A DNA stretch of 64,000 bases, taken from contig JABTUM010000001.1 in assembly GCA_015075375.1 (NCBI GenBank), positions 3,157,201 to 3,221,200 of the forward strand. Direction: 5' to 3'. Position 1 is the first letter of the stretch, and the number at the start of each line of letters is the position of its first letter. The stretch comes from Planctomycetota bacterium. GTDB taxonomy: Bacteria > Planctomycetota > SZUA-567 > H5-PLA8. Positions 9,186 to 18,670 of the stretch are shown one piece after another. A model generated the notes under the pieces. That model was not told the origin of the DNA. It saw only the letters and a list, made by a program, of their open reading frames with translations, and searched no databases. The position numbers and the translations under genes were made by a program.

Positions 9186-9545
9186 TTACATCGACCGGCC
9201 GGAGATCGCCATCTTCTCGATCGAAAGCCGCGTATTCAGCATTTGCATCGCCATCTGGAAGGCCATTGAGTTCTTACTCATCTCGGCCAATTCCTGGTCC
9301 AGCGATACGCTGTTGCCGTCCGCGCGAACCGGCGCCGAATCGTCGATCGTCACCACCGGCTCGAACTGCTCTACCGCTTCGGGTCCCTGGCTGACCGCTT
9401 CCCGAAACGCGGCTTCGAAGTTCAGGTCCTGGCGCCGGTAACCGGGCGTGCTCACGTTGGCCAGGTTGTGCGCCAGCACCCGGTGCCGCCGGGCCGTCAG
9501 ATCCAGCGACTTCTGCAGAATCTCAAGCGAACCTGTGCTTGCCAT
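9186..9545 (-). CDS. flgB: Flagellar proximal rod protein FlgB
   Basis: Proximal rod subunit. The N-terminal helix LEILQKSLDLTARRHRVLAHNLANVSTPGYRRQDLNFEAAF is the FlgB signature and the C-terminal end has LDQELAEMSKNSMAFQMAMQMLN. I place the start at the ATG giving MASTGSLE because GGTGGAG lies 7-8 nt upstream. An in-frame upstream start (MGGRWSRT...) would add 8 non-conserved residues and has no better ribosome site. With this start the protein has 119 aa. Confidence 0.93.
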   Translation of the reverse strand: MASTGSLEILQKSLDLTARRHRVLAHNLANVSTPGYRRQDLNFEAAFREAVSQGPEAVEQFEPVVTIDDSAPVRADGNSVSLDQELAEMSKNSMAFQMAMQMLNTRLSIEKMAISGRSM

Positions 9546-9588
9546 CGTCCGGCTCCACCGGCCACCCACTTCGGCCGGAAGTCTCTAC

Positions 9589-9604
9589 AGCAACCGTCAG
9601 GCCA
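9589..9604 (-). promoter_or_regulatory. Sigma-54-type promoter before flgB
   Basis: Read on the minus strand the element is TGGCCTG-ACGG-TTGCT. Against TGGCACG-N4-TTGCA/T it keeps the invariant GG and GC with exact spacing and matches all of TTGCT. Transcription would start near 9578, about 33 nt before the flgB ATG. The sigma-54 activator encoded immediately upstream is the obvious candidate to drive it. This would give flgB-flgE a separately timed second promoter inside the long operon. Confidence 0.65.
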
Positions 9605-9651
9605 ACCTTAAGTCCGCTTCCAAAGCCGCCATTCAGGCAGAAAATGCCGAC

Positions 9652-11082
<1,431 letters not shown>

Positions 11083-11083
11083 C

Positions 11084-12379
11084 TCAGTTCTCCTCGTTAA
11101 CGTTCGTGGGATGTACGGGCAGGGTGACGCGGAAGCACGCGCCCGCCGCCGTGTCCGGAACGCAGGCGATTCGGCCGCCGTGCGCCGTGATGATTTTTTT
11201 AACCGTCGAAAGGCCCAAGCCCGTGCCTTTGGGCTTGTTCGTGACGAACGGCTGGAAAAGCTGTCCGCGCACGTCCTCGGACAACCCCGGACCCGAATCG
11301 TGGATCTCCACCGCCACCGCTGCGGTGTCGTCCAGGTTCGCGCGCGCAATCCGCACGTTCACATCGCCCGCGCCTTGCGGTTCCACCGCTTCCACCGCAT
11401 TGCGCAGCAGGTTCAGGAACACCTGCCGCAGCATCCCGCGGTCGGCGCTCAGGACTCCGTCCGTCGCGGCGTCGAAGCGGAAGCGCACGATTTGCCGTCT
11501 CCCCTGAGCGTCCGCGCGTGCCAGTTCGATCAACTCGGGCAGCAACTGCTTCAGCGAGATCGATTCCAGATGCAGCTTGGGCTGCCGCGCGAAATGCAAC
11601 AGGTTGTCCACGATGCGGTTCAGATCGCTCACGCCTTCGACGATGTGCTGCGCGTACTTCTGCGAACGCGGCTGGCCCTTCAGGTCCTCGCGCAGCAAGT
11701 TCGCGAAGCCCTCGATCCCGCCCAGCGGGTTGCGGACTTCGTGCGCCACCACCGCCGCCAGCCGTCCGATCTCAGCCAGATCCTCGTTACGCTGCGCGCG
11801 CGCTTGCAGCGTCGCCAGTTCGGTCAGATCCTGGATCACCAGCACCACGCCGATCGTCGTACCGCGCGCGTCGGTCACCGGGGCCACGCCCAGCGCGGCC
11901 GGAAAGCGCACCGCGTTTCCGCGTGCCAGTGCCAAGCTCAGCCGCACAGGGCCCGCGCCAGCCGCCGCCGCTTGAGCGATCTTCGCGTCCAGGCTCTTCG
12001 CGTTCAGCGCCGTTTGCGCCAAGCTCCGCCCCAGCAGGTCGCCCGAACGCACCCCCAGCAGCCGTTCCGCCGCCGGGTTGATGAAGCGAATCGTCCGCTC
12101 CGCGTCCACCGCCACCACGCCGTCGGCGAGCCCGTCCAGCAGCGCGCGTTGATGCGCCGAGAGCCGGTCCAGCTCGTTCACCTTTTCCTGCAAGCGCCGG
12201 TTCGCTTCGTCCAACTGGTTCTTCAGTTCGTCCACGCGGGACGAAAGCGCATCGAAGGCGCGCTGCGCGCGGTCCGTCGCGTCGAAGAAGCGCTGCACCT
12301 GCCGCGGCACGCCGGCATGCGCGGGCTCGGCCGGAAGGCCCGGCAGGCGTGCGGTCAGGTCGCTCAACCCGATGCTCAT
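11084..12379 (-). CDS. Sensor histidine kinase partner (FlrB/FlgS-like)
   Basis: A 431-aa kinase with no predicted membrane segment, so probably cytoplasmic. It has an N-terminal coiled coil (about residues 30-75), a PAS domain (about 80-190, LLDGLADGVVAVDAERTIRFINPAAERLLG), a HisKA helix with the phospho-His in VVAHEVRNPLGGIEGFANLL, and an HATPase domain (NLLRNAVEAV, IHDSGPGLS, PKGTGLGLSTVKKII). It is embedded in the flagellar operon with the response regulator, as in FlrB/FlrC or FlgS/FlgR systems that sense assembly of the basal body or export apparatus. The signal is not visible in the sequence. Confidence 0.92.
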   Translation of the reverse strand: MSIGLSDLTARLPGLPAEPAHAGVPRQVQRFFDATDRAQRAFDALSSRVDELKNQLDEANRRLQEKVNELDRLSAHQRALLDGLADGVVAVDAERTIRFINPAAERLLGVRSGDLLGRSLAQTALNAKSLDAKIAQAAAAGAGPVRLSLALARGNAVRFPAALGVAPVTDARGTTIGVVLVIQDLTELATLQARAQRNEDLAEIGRLAAVVAHEVRNPLGGIEGFANLLREDLKGQPRSQKYAQHIVEGVSDLNRIVDNLLHFARQPKLHLESISLKQLLPELIELARADAQGRRQIVRFRFDAATDGVLSADRGMLRQVFLNLLRNAVEAVEPQGAGDVNVRIARANLDDTAAVAVEIHDSGPGLSEDVRGQLFQPFVTNKPKGTGLGLSTVKKIITAHGGRIACVPDTAAGACFRVTLPVHPTNVNEEN

Positions 12380-12395
12380 CAGGATTCCCGGTTCT

Positions 12396-14672
12396 CTAAC
12401 GCGGCGCGGCGGCTTTCGCCGGCGCCTGGCTCACCCGTTGAAGCCATTCCAACTTTTCCAGTTTCCAACGCGAGGCCTTGAGCAGGTCGTCCTTGTCCGT
12501 GAACGCTTCGGGGCGCGATTCGCCCGTCTTCAGCGCCGCCTGGTACGCCTTCGTCGCTTCGGGGAAGTTACCCATCCGTTCCAGCGCCATCCCGCGCTGG
12601 AACGAAGCCAGCATCCGGTAGCGCGCCGGAACCTGCTCCTGGTCGCGCAGCGCCTCCAGGATCGGCAGCGCTTCCGCGTCTCGACCTTCGTTCATCAGGA
12701 AGACCGCCCGGCGGAACTCGAACGCCGCCGCCGTTTCCGCTTCGGTGATCCGCCCGTCCAGCCGCGCGTACGTCTCCGCCGCGTCCTTCGAAAGCAGGAA
12801 ACGTTCTTCCAGTTCCGCTTTTCGGATCAGCGCGCGCAGCGCCAGAGGCGAGCCCGGCGTGCGGTCCACGATCTTCTCCAACTCGCTCCGTGCCGCGTCC
12901 GTCTGGCCCTTGGCTACCAGCAGTTCCACTTCCTCCAGCGCCAGTTGAGCCGTGACCGGATCGTTCGGCCAAGCGCTCTTGAGCGTCTCGATCTCCCGCT
13001 TTGCGTCTTCGCCTTTGCCCAGCGCGCGCAGCGAGCGGATCAGGCCCAGGCGCACGCGCGGTTCCGCCGCCGCACGGCCGGCCGCGTCCTTGCGCGTCAG
13101 CCCCTGCAGCGATTCGCCGTACTGCTCCACCGCGCGCTGATGCAGTCCCAGCGAAGCGAAACGCCGCGCCGCTTCTTCGCGCTCTTCCGGTTCGCGGGGA
13201 TGCCGAGGGAAGCGGTCGGCCGCCTGCATGAACGCGCGTGCCGCGTCCAGGTAGCGCCGCTCGCGGTCGTACGTCTGGGCGAACAGCCACATCGCTTCGC
13301 CCGCCACGTCCTCCGTCGGATGGTTTGAGAGCAGCTTGTCCAGGTGCTTGCGCGCATCCAGCGCCCGGTCGAGTTTCAGCATGCAATGCGTCGCCTGCAG
13401 CAGCCCGTATTGGAAATCGTCGCGCCCGGGCACCAGCTTTTCGGCAAGGCTCAGGTAGTCTTCCGCCGCGCGCTCGTAGCGTTCCAGGTAGAAGAGCAGG
13501 TCGGCCTTGCGCCGCCGCGCCTCCATGCCCGTGTCCATCGTTTCGTAACGCCGCGAGATGTCCTGGTAGTGCGCGAACGCTTCTTCGTGGCGGCCCACCG
13601 CTTCCAAATCGCCGGCCACCGCCAACAGCGCATCCGGCACACGCCGGTCGTTGGGCAGGCGGTCCACAAACTCAAGCCAATGCCGCCGCGCCGCGTCGTA
13701 GTCGCCCAGTTCTTCGCACAGTTCGGCCGCCTGCGCATGCAGCGGCGCGCTGCGGGCCGGCGGAAGCGGGCGTTCCAGCACCTTTTCCAAGCGTTGCCGC
13801 GCCACGGCTACCTGAGCGTCTTCGAGATCGAGCTGCGAGAGTTTCTGCAGCGCTTCGACGGCGGCATTCGAATCGGGCAGCTCCTCCGCGATGCGTTCGA
13901 GCGCCGAGCGCGCTTCGGCACGATGCCGCTGCGCTTCGGGCGAGAAGATTTCGGGCTTGCGCGCCGCGCGTTCCGGAGGCCGCCGCGGCGGGTACGAATC
14001 GGCCGGGCGCAACGCAGCCGGTTGCGGAACCGGGGCCGGTTCGGGCGCCGCCTGCGCGGTTTCGGGATGCGCTTCGGGTTCGGGGGCGGCCGGCAGCTTC
14101 ACCGGGGGCAACGAAACCTGCGTCTCGGGCAGCTTCACCGCTTCGTGTGGCGTCGAGGAAACCTGCGGAGCCGCGTTGGGTGCCGCAGGCGGCGACGGCC
14201 GCTCCTCCAGCTTGGTCACCCGCTCCTCCAGACCCTTCACGCGCTGATCGAGCTTTGCATCCAGCGCTTTGATCTGCTCGGCCGGGACGTCCTTCTGTGC
14301 TTGGGCCTGTTGCGCCAGCGTTTCGACGCGCTTCGTCAGGTCCGTGCGCAACTTCTTCTGTTCCGCCGCCAGCGCATCCTGCTTCTCGGCCAGTTGCACC
14401 ACCAGCGCCGGCAAGGCGTCGGTCTCGACGTCAGCGCCCGTATCCACCGGATTGGCCGGCGCGGTGTACGATTGGGGCGGCGGAAGCGTGTCGCGCGGCG
14501 GCGGCAACGGGCGCTCGGAATTGAGCATCGCGTTGCGGTCGTCGCGCTCCTGGATGCCCGACTGCTGCATCAGTTCCACCGTCCGCTCTTTAAAGCGCGA
14601 GCAGCCCGGCAGCGTCAAAGCCGCCAGCGCGAACGTCCAGAACAGGTGCGGTCGCTTCCATGCGCCACCCAT
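12396..14672 (-). CDS. TPR-repeat lipoprotein in flagellar operon
   Basis: A 758-aa envelope lipoprotein of unknown specific function. The N terminus is a type II signal peptide with lipobox LTLPGC (about residues 19-24). A coiled coil follows (about 90-165), then a Pro/Ala/Glu-rich linker (165-245), then 12 or more helical TPR-like repeats to residue ~740 (for example AAELCEELGDYDAARRHWLEF, ADRFPRHPREPEEREEAARRF). It shares one base with the stop of the preceding TPR gene. Its place at the head of the flagellar operon suggests a scaffold for envelope-spanning parts of the motor; that is inference. Confidence 0.8.
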   Translation of the reverse strand: MGGAWKRPHLFWTFALAALTLPGCSRFKERTVELMQQSGIQERDDRNAMLNSERPLPPPRDTLPPPQSYTAPANPVDTGADVETDALPALVVQLAEKQDALAAEQKKLRTDLTKRVETLAQQAQAQKDVPAEQIKALDAKLDQRVKGLEERVTKLEERPSPPAAPNAAPQVSSTPHEAVKLPETQVSLPPVKLPAAPEPEAHPETAQAAPEPAPVPQPAALRPADSYPPRRPPERAARKPEIFSPEAQRHRAEARSALERIAEELPDSNAAVEALQKLSQLDLEDAQVAVARQRLEKVLERPLPPARSAPLHAQAAELCEELGDYDAARRHWLEFVDRLPNDRRVPDALLAVAGDLEAVGRHEEAFAHYQDISRRYETMDTGMEARRRKADLLFYLERYERAAEDYLSLAEKLVPGRDDFQYGLLQATHCMLKLDRALDARKHLDKLLSNHPTEDVAGEAMWLFAQTYDRERRYLDAARAFMQAADRFPRHPREPEEREEAARRFASLGLHQRAVEQYGESLQGLTRKDAAGRAAAEPRVRLGLIRSLRALGKGEDAKREIETLKSAWPNDPVTAQLALEEVELLVAKGQTDAARSELEKIVDRTPGSPLALRALIRKAELEERFLLSKDAAETYARLDGRITEAETAAAFEFRRAVFLMNEGRDAEALPILEALRDQEQVPARYRMLASFQRGMALERMGNFPEATKAYQAALKTGESRPEAFTDKDDLLKASRWKLEKLEWLQRVSQAPAKAAAPR

Positions 14673-15679
14673 CAGTGGCCTCCTCCGTGCGACGATTGAT
14701 TCTCGGCCTTCGGCGCCTCTTCTTTTTTCGGCGTTACGCCCACCACGGGCGGCGGCGTCAGCGTCATCGGTTCGCCGCGGGGCGTCTCTTCGTACTCTTC
14801 AGGCGCGGACTCCGGTGTGCGCCCCGAATGCGCCAGCTTCAGGTGCGCGTTGGCCCGCAGCAGCTCGATCTGGCCGTGCTGAACCTGGGTCAGCTTCTCT
14901 GGGCGCAGCGCCGTCAGCAGTTTCAGGGCTTCCATGGGCGTGTTCTTCGCCAACAGGATTTCCGCCCGTGTCAGCTTCGCGTCCAATGCCTGCGGACCGT
15001 CCGGAAACTGCCGCTCGTATTCACCCAGCACTTCCATCGCTTCGTTCATCTTGCCCAGCGCCAGGTAACAGCGCGCCATGCCGTACTGCGCTTCGTGTCG
15101 CTGCGGCGCGTGCGGGTGCTCCGCCAGCAGCCGCGCATACTGCGCCAGCGCCGCTTCGTTGCGCTTCTGAGTCGGGAGCAGATCGGAAGCCAGCGTCGCG
15201 CGCGCGAACGAGAGCAGCAAGCGTGGCGACGGCGGTTCGGGATGCGTCATCTTCATCGCGCGTTGCAAATGCGTCAGCGCTTGGTCGGGCCGCCCCCGCG
15301 CCAGAGCCGACTCGCCCGCCTCGATCGCGTCCAGCACCCCGCCGGTAGGAACCACGTCGGGCGCGGCATGCGGCGACTCCGCCGCCTGCACCTGCGCCGG
15401 ACTCGCGGCGTGCTCGCTCTTGCCGTGTTCACCGTGGGCGTCGGTATGTGCCGCGCCGGGAGCCTCGGCATGCTTTTCTTCGGTATGACTCGTGGCATCG
15501 GAGGACTTCCCGTGCTCGGTCTCTTCGCCCGACTTCACTTCCGCCTCGTGCCCATGCGCATCCGCATGCGGAGCTGAACTTGAACCCAGCAGGAACAGCC
15601 CCGCGCCGAAAATCAGCGCGCTTAGCGCCAACCCGCCGCCGAGGATGCTGATCAGATCCTGTTTGACCATTCCGGCCAT
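14672..15679 (-). CDS. His-rich, membrane-anchored TPR protein in flagellar operon
   Basis: First gene of the flagellar operon, 335 aa from the ATG giving MAGMVKQDL. One membrane segment (about residues 12-32, LGGGLALSALIFGAGLFLLG) is followed by an extracytoplasmic His/Glu/Ala-rich stretch (about 35-115) with many H.D.H, H.E and GHGK-type elements. TPR-like helices follow (about 115-290), then a tail ending SSHGGGH. A TTG-initiated extension 54 nt upstream is rejected because that TTG lies within the -12 element of the sigma-54-type promoter. The His-rich segments could bind metal. No family is recognised beyond TPR. Confidence 0.78.
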   Translation of the reverse strand: MAGMVKQDLISILGGGLALSALIFGAGLFLLGSSSAPHADAHGHEAEVKSGEETEHGKSSDATSHTEEKHAEAPGAAHTDAHGEHGKSEHAASPAQVQAAESPHAAPDVVPTGGVLDAIEAGESALARGRPDQALTHLQRAMKMTHPEPPSPRLLLSFARATLASDLLPTQKRNEAALAQYARLLAEHPHAPQRHEAQYGMARCYLALGKMNEAMEVLGEYERQFPDGPQALDAKLTRAEILLAKNTPMEALKLLTALRPEKLTQVQHGQIELLRANAHLKLAHSGRTPESAPEEYEETPRGEPMTLTPPPVVGVTPKKEEAPKAENQSSHGGGH

Positions 15680-15728
15680 AGCCGCACCCGTCTCGATTTT
15701 CGGACTGAAACCATCGCGAGGGCTAAAG

Positions 15729-15744
15729 CGCAAGGACCGGACCA
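15729..15744 (-). promoter_or_regulatory. Sigma-54-type promoter of the flagellar operon
   Basis: On the minus strand the element is TGGTCCG-GTCC-TTGCG, keeping GG and GC at the exact sigma-54 spacing and 9 of 12 consensus positions. The predicted start is near 15718, giving a leader of about 40 nt to the ATG at 15679. It is the only correctly spaced candidate I found upstream of the TPR gene. Confidence 0.5.
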
Positions 15745-15901
15745 GAACCAGAAAAGACTTCTGGAGGGCTCCGCATGAAGCGCAGAAGATATTGGCGCGA
15801 TTCCAGTTACAAAAATGCCACCAGCGCCCGGAGCAGCCTGGTTCGAGGTGCGAAGTTGCAGCTCACCACATCGCCGGTGGCGATCTGTAACACGCAATGA
15901 C

Positions 15902-15945
15902 CTCCGGGTCGGCGCAAGGCGCGGAGCGCCTCCGACGAACCGGAG
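15902..15945. repeat. Strong three-part hairpin between response regulator and flagellar operon
   Basis: CTCCGG (15902-15907) pairs with CCGGAG (15940-15945), GTCGG (15908-15912) with CCGAC (15932-15936), and AGGCGC (15917-15922) with GCGCCT (15926-15931), closed by a GGA loop. The rest of 15680-16013 has no gene. The hairpin lies about 70 nt beyond the stop of the second sigma-54 regulator but lacks a T-run on either strand, so it may be a weak terminator, an RNA-end stabiliser or a small structured RNA. Confidence 0.5.
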
Positions 15946-16013
15946 ATCATTAAAGGGTGGAGAGGCGGAAGCGTGGCAAACGGCGCGTGGTAGGACGTGC
16001 GAGCCCGCGGGAC

Positions 16014-17411
16014 CTACGAGATCCCGTTCACGGCGCCTACTTCGAGCCCGTAGCTGGAAAGCTTTCGGTACAGCGTCGTGCGGTTGATCCCCAGCAGCGC
16101 GGCGGCTTGATTCTTATTGCCGTGTACTTGCTGCATAACCTTCATGATCAGCGTCCGTTCCGCAGCAGCCAAGTTGGGATCTTCCAGAGCTACCGCGAAA
16201 TCCGCGACCGGCAGGGAATACTCCGGCACCGGCTTCTCAATTCGAGAAGGAGTCGTGGTCGAGTTGGTGATCATCCCCGGCGTATCGCCCAGAATCCGGT
16301 CCAGATCCAGCAAGACCGCGCGCTCCACGCAGTTACGCAATTCGCGCACATTGCCCGGCCAATGGTACGCCAGCAGGTCGGCCTTTTCGCGTTCGGCCAA
16401 CGGGCGCACTGAGCGGCCCAGTTCCTTAGCGAAGCGCTGTAAGAAATGCTCCACCAGCGGAACGATATCTTCCTTGCGATCGCGCAGTGGAGGAATCTGT
16501 AAGGGTATGACATTCAAGCGGTAGTAGAGATCTTCGCGGAATCGGCCTTCGGCCGAAGCCTCTTTCAGATCGATGTTCGTCGCGGCAATCACGCGCACAT
16601 CGACGTTGAAATCCTTCGATCCGCCCACGCGGCGCACCACGCGTTCTTGTAACACGCGCAGCAGCTTGGCTTGCATGCCAAGCGGCAACTCGCCGATCTC
16701 GTCCAAGAAGATGGTGCCCTCGTGCGCTTCTTCAAAGAGCCCTTTCTTGGGCGCCTTGGCATCCGTAAACGCTCCGCGCTCGTGCCCAAACAGCTCGCTC
16801 TCGATCAGCGTCTCCGGGATCGCCGCGCAGTTCACCGCCACAAAGGCGCCATCCTTGCGCTCGCTTAAATTGTGTAAGTACCGCGCGACCACTTCCTTAC
16901 CGGTTCCCGTTTCCCCCATTAGCAGCACGGTCGCCGCGGGGCTCTTCGAAATGCGCGCGATCAGCTCCGAAACTCGGCGCATCGAATCGCTGGCCACCAC
17001 CATGCCGATCTCCGGATGGCCCTCGCAACGGATTTCCTTGATCACCAGCGTCTTGCTCAGCGCTTGGTTGACCGCACGCTCCAAATCCTTAAGCGTGAAA
17101 GGCTTGGCCATGCAATGAAACGCGCCCAAACGCATGGCTTCGACCGTATCCTGAATCGAAAGCGATCCGCTGAAGAAGATCACCGGCAGGGAAGGGATCT
17201 CGCCCTTCACCGTGCGCAGCACGTCCATGCCATCGACATTGGGGAGGTTTAAGTCCAGCAACAACAAATCCGGGCGGCCCGCCTTCACCTGCGCGATTCC
17301 TTCCTCGCCCGATGCCGCGCCCATCGGTTCATGTCCCAAGGCTTGGACCATTCCCGAAAGTGTCCGGCGCACGATTGGATCGTCATCGATGATTAAGACA
17401 CGAGCTCCCAT
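16014..17411 (-). CDS. Sigma-54 response regulator, orphan (no adjacent kinase)
   Basis: A 465-aa NtrC-type activator. Receiver at residues 1-120 (VLIIDDDPIVR, Asp in LLLLDLNLPNVDG, Lys in CMAKPF); AAA+ with Walker A GETGTGKE and LDEIGELPLGMQAKLLRVLQ; Fis-type helix-turn-helix at the C terminus (NKNQAAALLGINRTTLYRKLSSYGL). Its sigma-54 contact loop reads GAFTDA rather than GAFTGA, a known natural variant. The ATG follows GGGGGA; the longer frame starting MVITRAP is not supported. No histidine kinase is adjacent. It may serve the neighbouring flagellar operon or a distant target. Confidence 0.9.
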   Translation of the reverse strand: MGARVLIIDDDPIVRRTLSGMVQALGHEPMGAASGEEGIAQVKAGRPDLLLLDLNLPNVDGMDVLRTVKGEIPSLPVIFFSGSLSIQDTVEAMRLGAFHCMAKPFTLKDLERAVNQALSKTLVIKEIRCEGHPEIGMVVASDSMRRVSELIARISKSPAATVLLMGETGTGKEVVARYLHNLSERKDGAFVAVNCAAIPETLIESELFGHERGAFTDAKAPKKGLFEEAHEGTIFLDEIGELPLGMQAKLLRVLQERVVRRVGGSKDFNVDVRVIAATNIDLKEASAEGRFREDLYYRLNVIPLQIPPLRDRKEDIVPLVEHFLQRFAKELGRSVRPLAEREKADLLAYHWPGNVRELRNCVERAVLLDLDRILGDTPGMITNSTTTPSRIEKPVPEYSLPVADFAVALEDPNLAAAERTLIMKVMQQVHGNKNQAAALLGINRTTLYRKLSSYGLEVGAVNGIS

Positions 17412-18040
17412 GTCAGTCCCCCGTTTCTGTCTTCTTTTAGGCGCACGAGTGATTACCAAGTTGGATATTTCAAGCTCAGTATGACAAGTAGGGTGCCAAA
17501 GGCCTCATTTTTCAGCTTTCTTGTAAGGTCCCATTTTTGAGGCAGTTAAAAATCTAGGCCAGATGGCAGGTGACAACCTTCGGCTAGGTTTCACTGTCTC
17601 GCATTGCAACATTCCCATAAGCGTAACCTTTCGGAAGATTCCTTAAATTCAAGGGCTTACATACGCATTACGTAAGTAAGGCATAGCCCAGACTATGCGA
17701 GACGCAAGCGGAAGCACCACAACGTAAGTCGACCTAGCTCTGTGTTGGGTGCGGAAGCTACGTACGCAGCACGATGCGACGTGGGTCGAACCTCACCTCA
17801 AGGTGGTTCGATTGGAAGCTTTGAATCCTCATTTCCAAGACCCTGCGAGTGCGATGCTAATATAACCCAAAAAAGAGTGCTCTATTGCAATTCACGCTTC
17901 AAGCTTCAGCAACCCCAGGAGTGCGTGTATTTATGTAACTCATTATTTTATAATATCTTGTGAATTAATCCCAACTACCTCCTAGATTTATGAACTACCA
18001 TTCATTATTTTGAACATCCAAGGCAGTGGAGATTATTGAA
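17412..18040. other. AT-rich intergenic region with hairpins between divergent genes
   Basis: No credible gene. Its base composition is clearly more AT-rich than its neighbours, especially 17830-18040. It contains a hairpin at 17786-17811 (TCGAAC...GTTCGA enclosing CACC...GGTG, loop TCAA), followed by TTGGAA/TTCCAA arms at about 17812-17838. TATAAT lies at 17949-17954, a possible -10 for the TetR operon with no good -35. A small palindrome ATGAA-N6-TTCAT at 17990-18005, 36 nt before the TetR start, could be a TetR operator. The hairpin pair could also belong to a small RNA; nothing else supports that. Confidence 0.4.
17483..17498 (-). promoter_or_regulatory. Possible sigma-54 promoter of the orphan response regulator
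   Basis: On the minus strand the element is TGGCACC-CTAC-TTGTC. The -24 half is a perfect TGGCAC and the spacing is exact, but the -12 half has GT in place of GC. A start near 17470 would give a ~60-nt leader. If real it suggests autoregulation by a sigma-54 activator. Confidence 0.4.
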
Positions 18041-18670
18041 ATGAGCTTAAGCGGTTTGCGGGTGAAGCGCCGAGAGGCCGTGGCCGAAATGCTGGTCGAG
18101 GCGGCGGAGCAGGTCATTTCCGAAAAAGGTTACGAGCGCGCGACGATGCAGGACATCGCGACGGCGGCGGGGTGCGCCACAGGTACTTTGTACCTTTATT
18201 TCAAGACGAAGGAAGATCTCTTCAACGCCATGGTGGCCAAGCATTGCTCGGCGATCGTGGAATTGGCGCAGGCGGCCATGGATGCGCAGGCGTCGCCGGT
18301 GGGAAAGCTGCGGGCGAAGATCGAGGCGACGACGGATTACTTCGAACGGCATCCGCAGTTCTACCGCGTCTTCTATGTCGCCGGCCCGACCGTAAAGGCC
18401 ACGATTCAGCAAAGTTTGCATGACGAAGCGCTGGAGGTGTACCAGGCGCTTCGGCAGGCCGAGACGGAAGTGGTGGCGGCTGGACAGCGGCAGGGACTGG
18501 TGCGTTCGGATATCGCGGCCGACGAGCTGGTGGATTTCATGCACGCGCTGTGCGTGGGCACGACGGCGCGGTGGATCACGACGGGCCGCGTACCGCCGCG
18601 TGCGGAACAGACGCGCCTGCTGTGGGCGGTGACTTCGAGCATGTTGGGCATCCGGGAAGAACAACGATGA
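18041..18670 (+). CDS. TetR-family repressor of the RND pump operon
   Basis: A 209-aa TetR/AcrR regulator with the N-terminal helix-turn-helix VEAAEQVISEKGYERATMQDIATAAGCATGTLYLYFKTKEDLF (about residues 15-60) and a ligand-binding helical C domain. The ATG giving MSLSGLRVKRR is chosen because GTGGAG lies 9 nt upstream; a GTG 15 nt earlier would use that same site as coding sequence. Its stop overlaps the adaptor start (ATGA), so it is co-transcribed with the pump it probably represses. Confidence 0.92.
   Translation: MSLSGLRVKRREAVAEMLVEAAEQVISEKGYERATMQDIATAAGCATGTLYLYFKTKEDLFNAMVAKHCSAIVELAQAAMDAQASPVGKLRAKIEATTDYFERHPQFYRVFYVAGPTVKATIQQSLHDEALEVYQALRQAETEVVAAGQRQGLVRSDIAADELVDFMHALCVGTTARWITTGRVPPRAEQTRLLWAVTSSMLGIREEQR

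Noticed and set aside
11083..11349. N-terminal extension of the flagellar response regulator
   Set aside because: The extra 89 residues are an Arg/Ser-rich out-of-frame reading of the kinase gene; the receiver domain and GAGGAG site place the start at 11082.
15680..15733. TTG-initiated N-terminal extension of the His-rich TPR protein
   Set aside because: The TTG is part of the candidate -12 promoter element and has no ribosome site; the ATG at 15679 precedes the membrane segment directly.
15805..15820. Sigma-54-like sequence TGGCATT-TTTG-TAACT on the minus strand
   Set aside because: It has a good -24 half but lacks the invariant GC of the -12 half; the element at 15729-15744 is better placed and spaced.
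17742..17963. 73-codon frame in the intergenic region before the TetR gene
   Set aside because: It lies across hairpins and an AT-rich tract, has no ribosome site and shows no coding-like composition.
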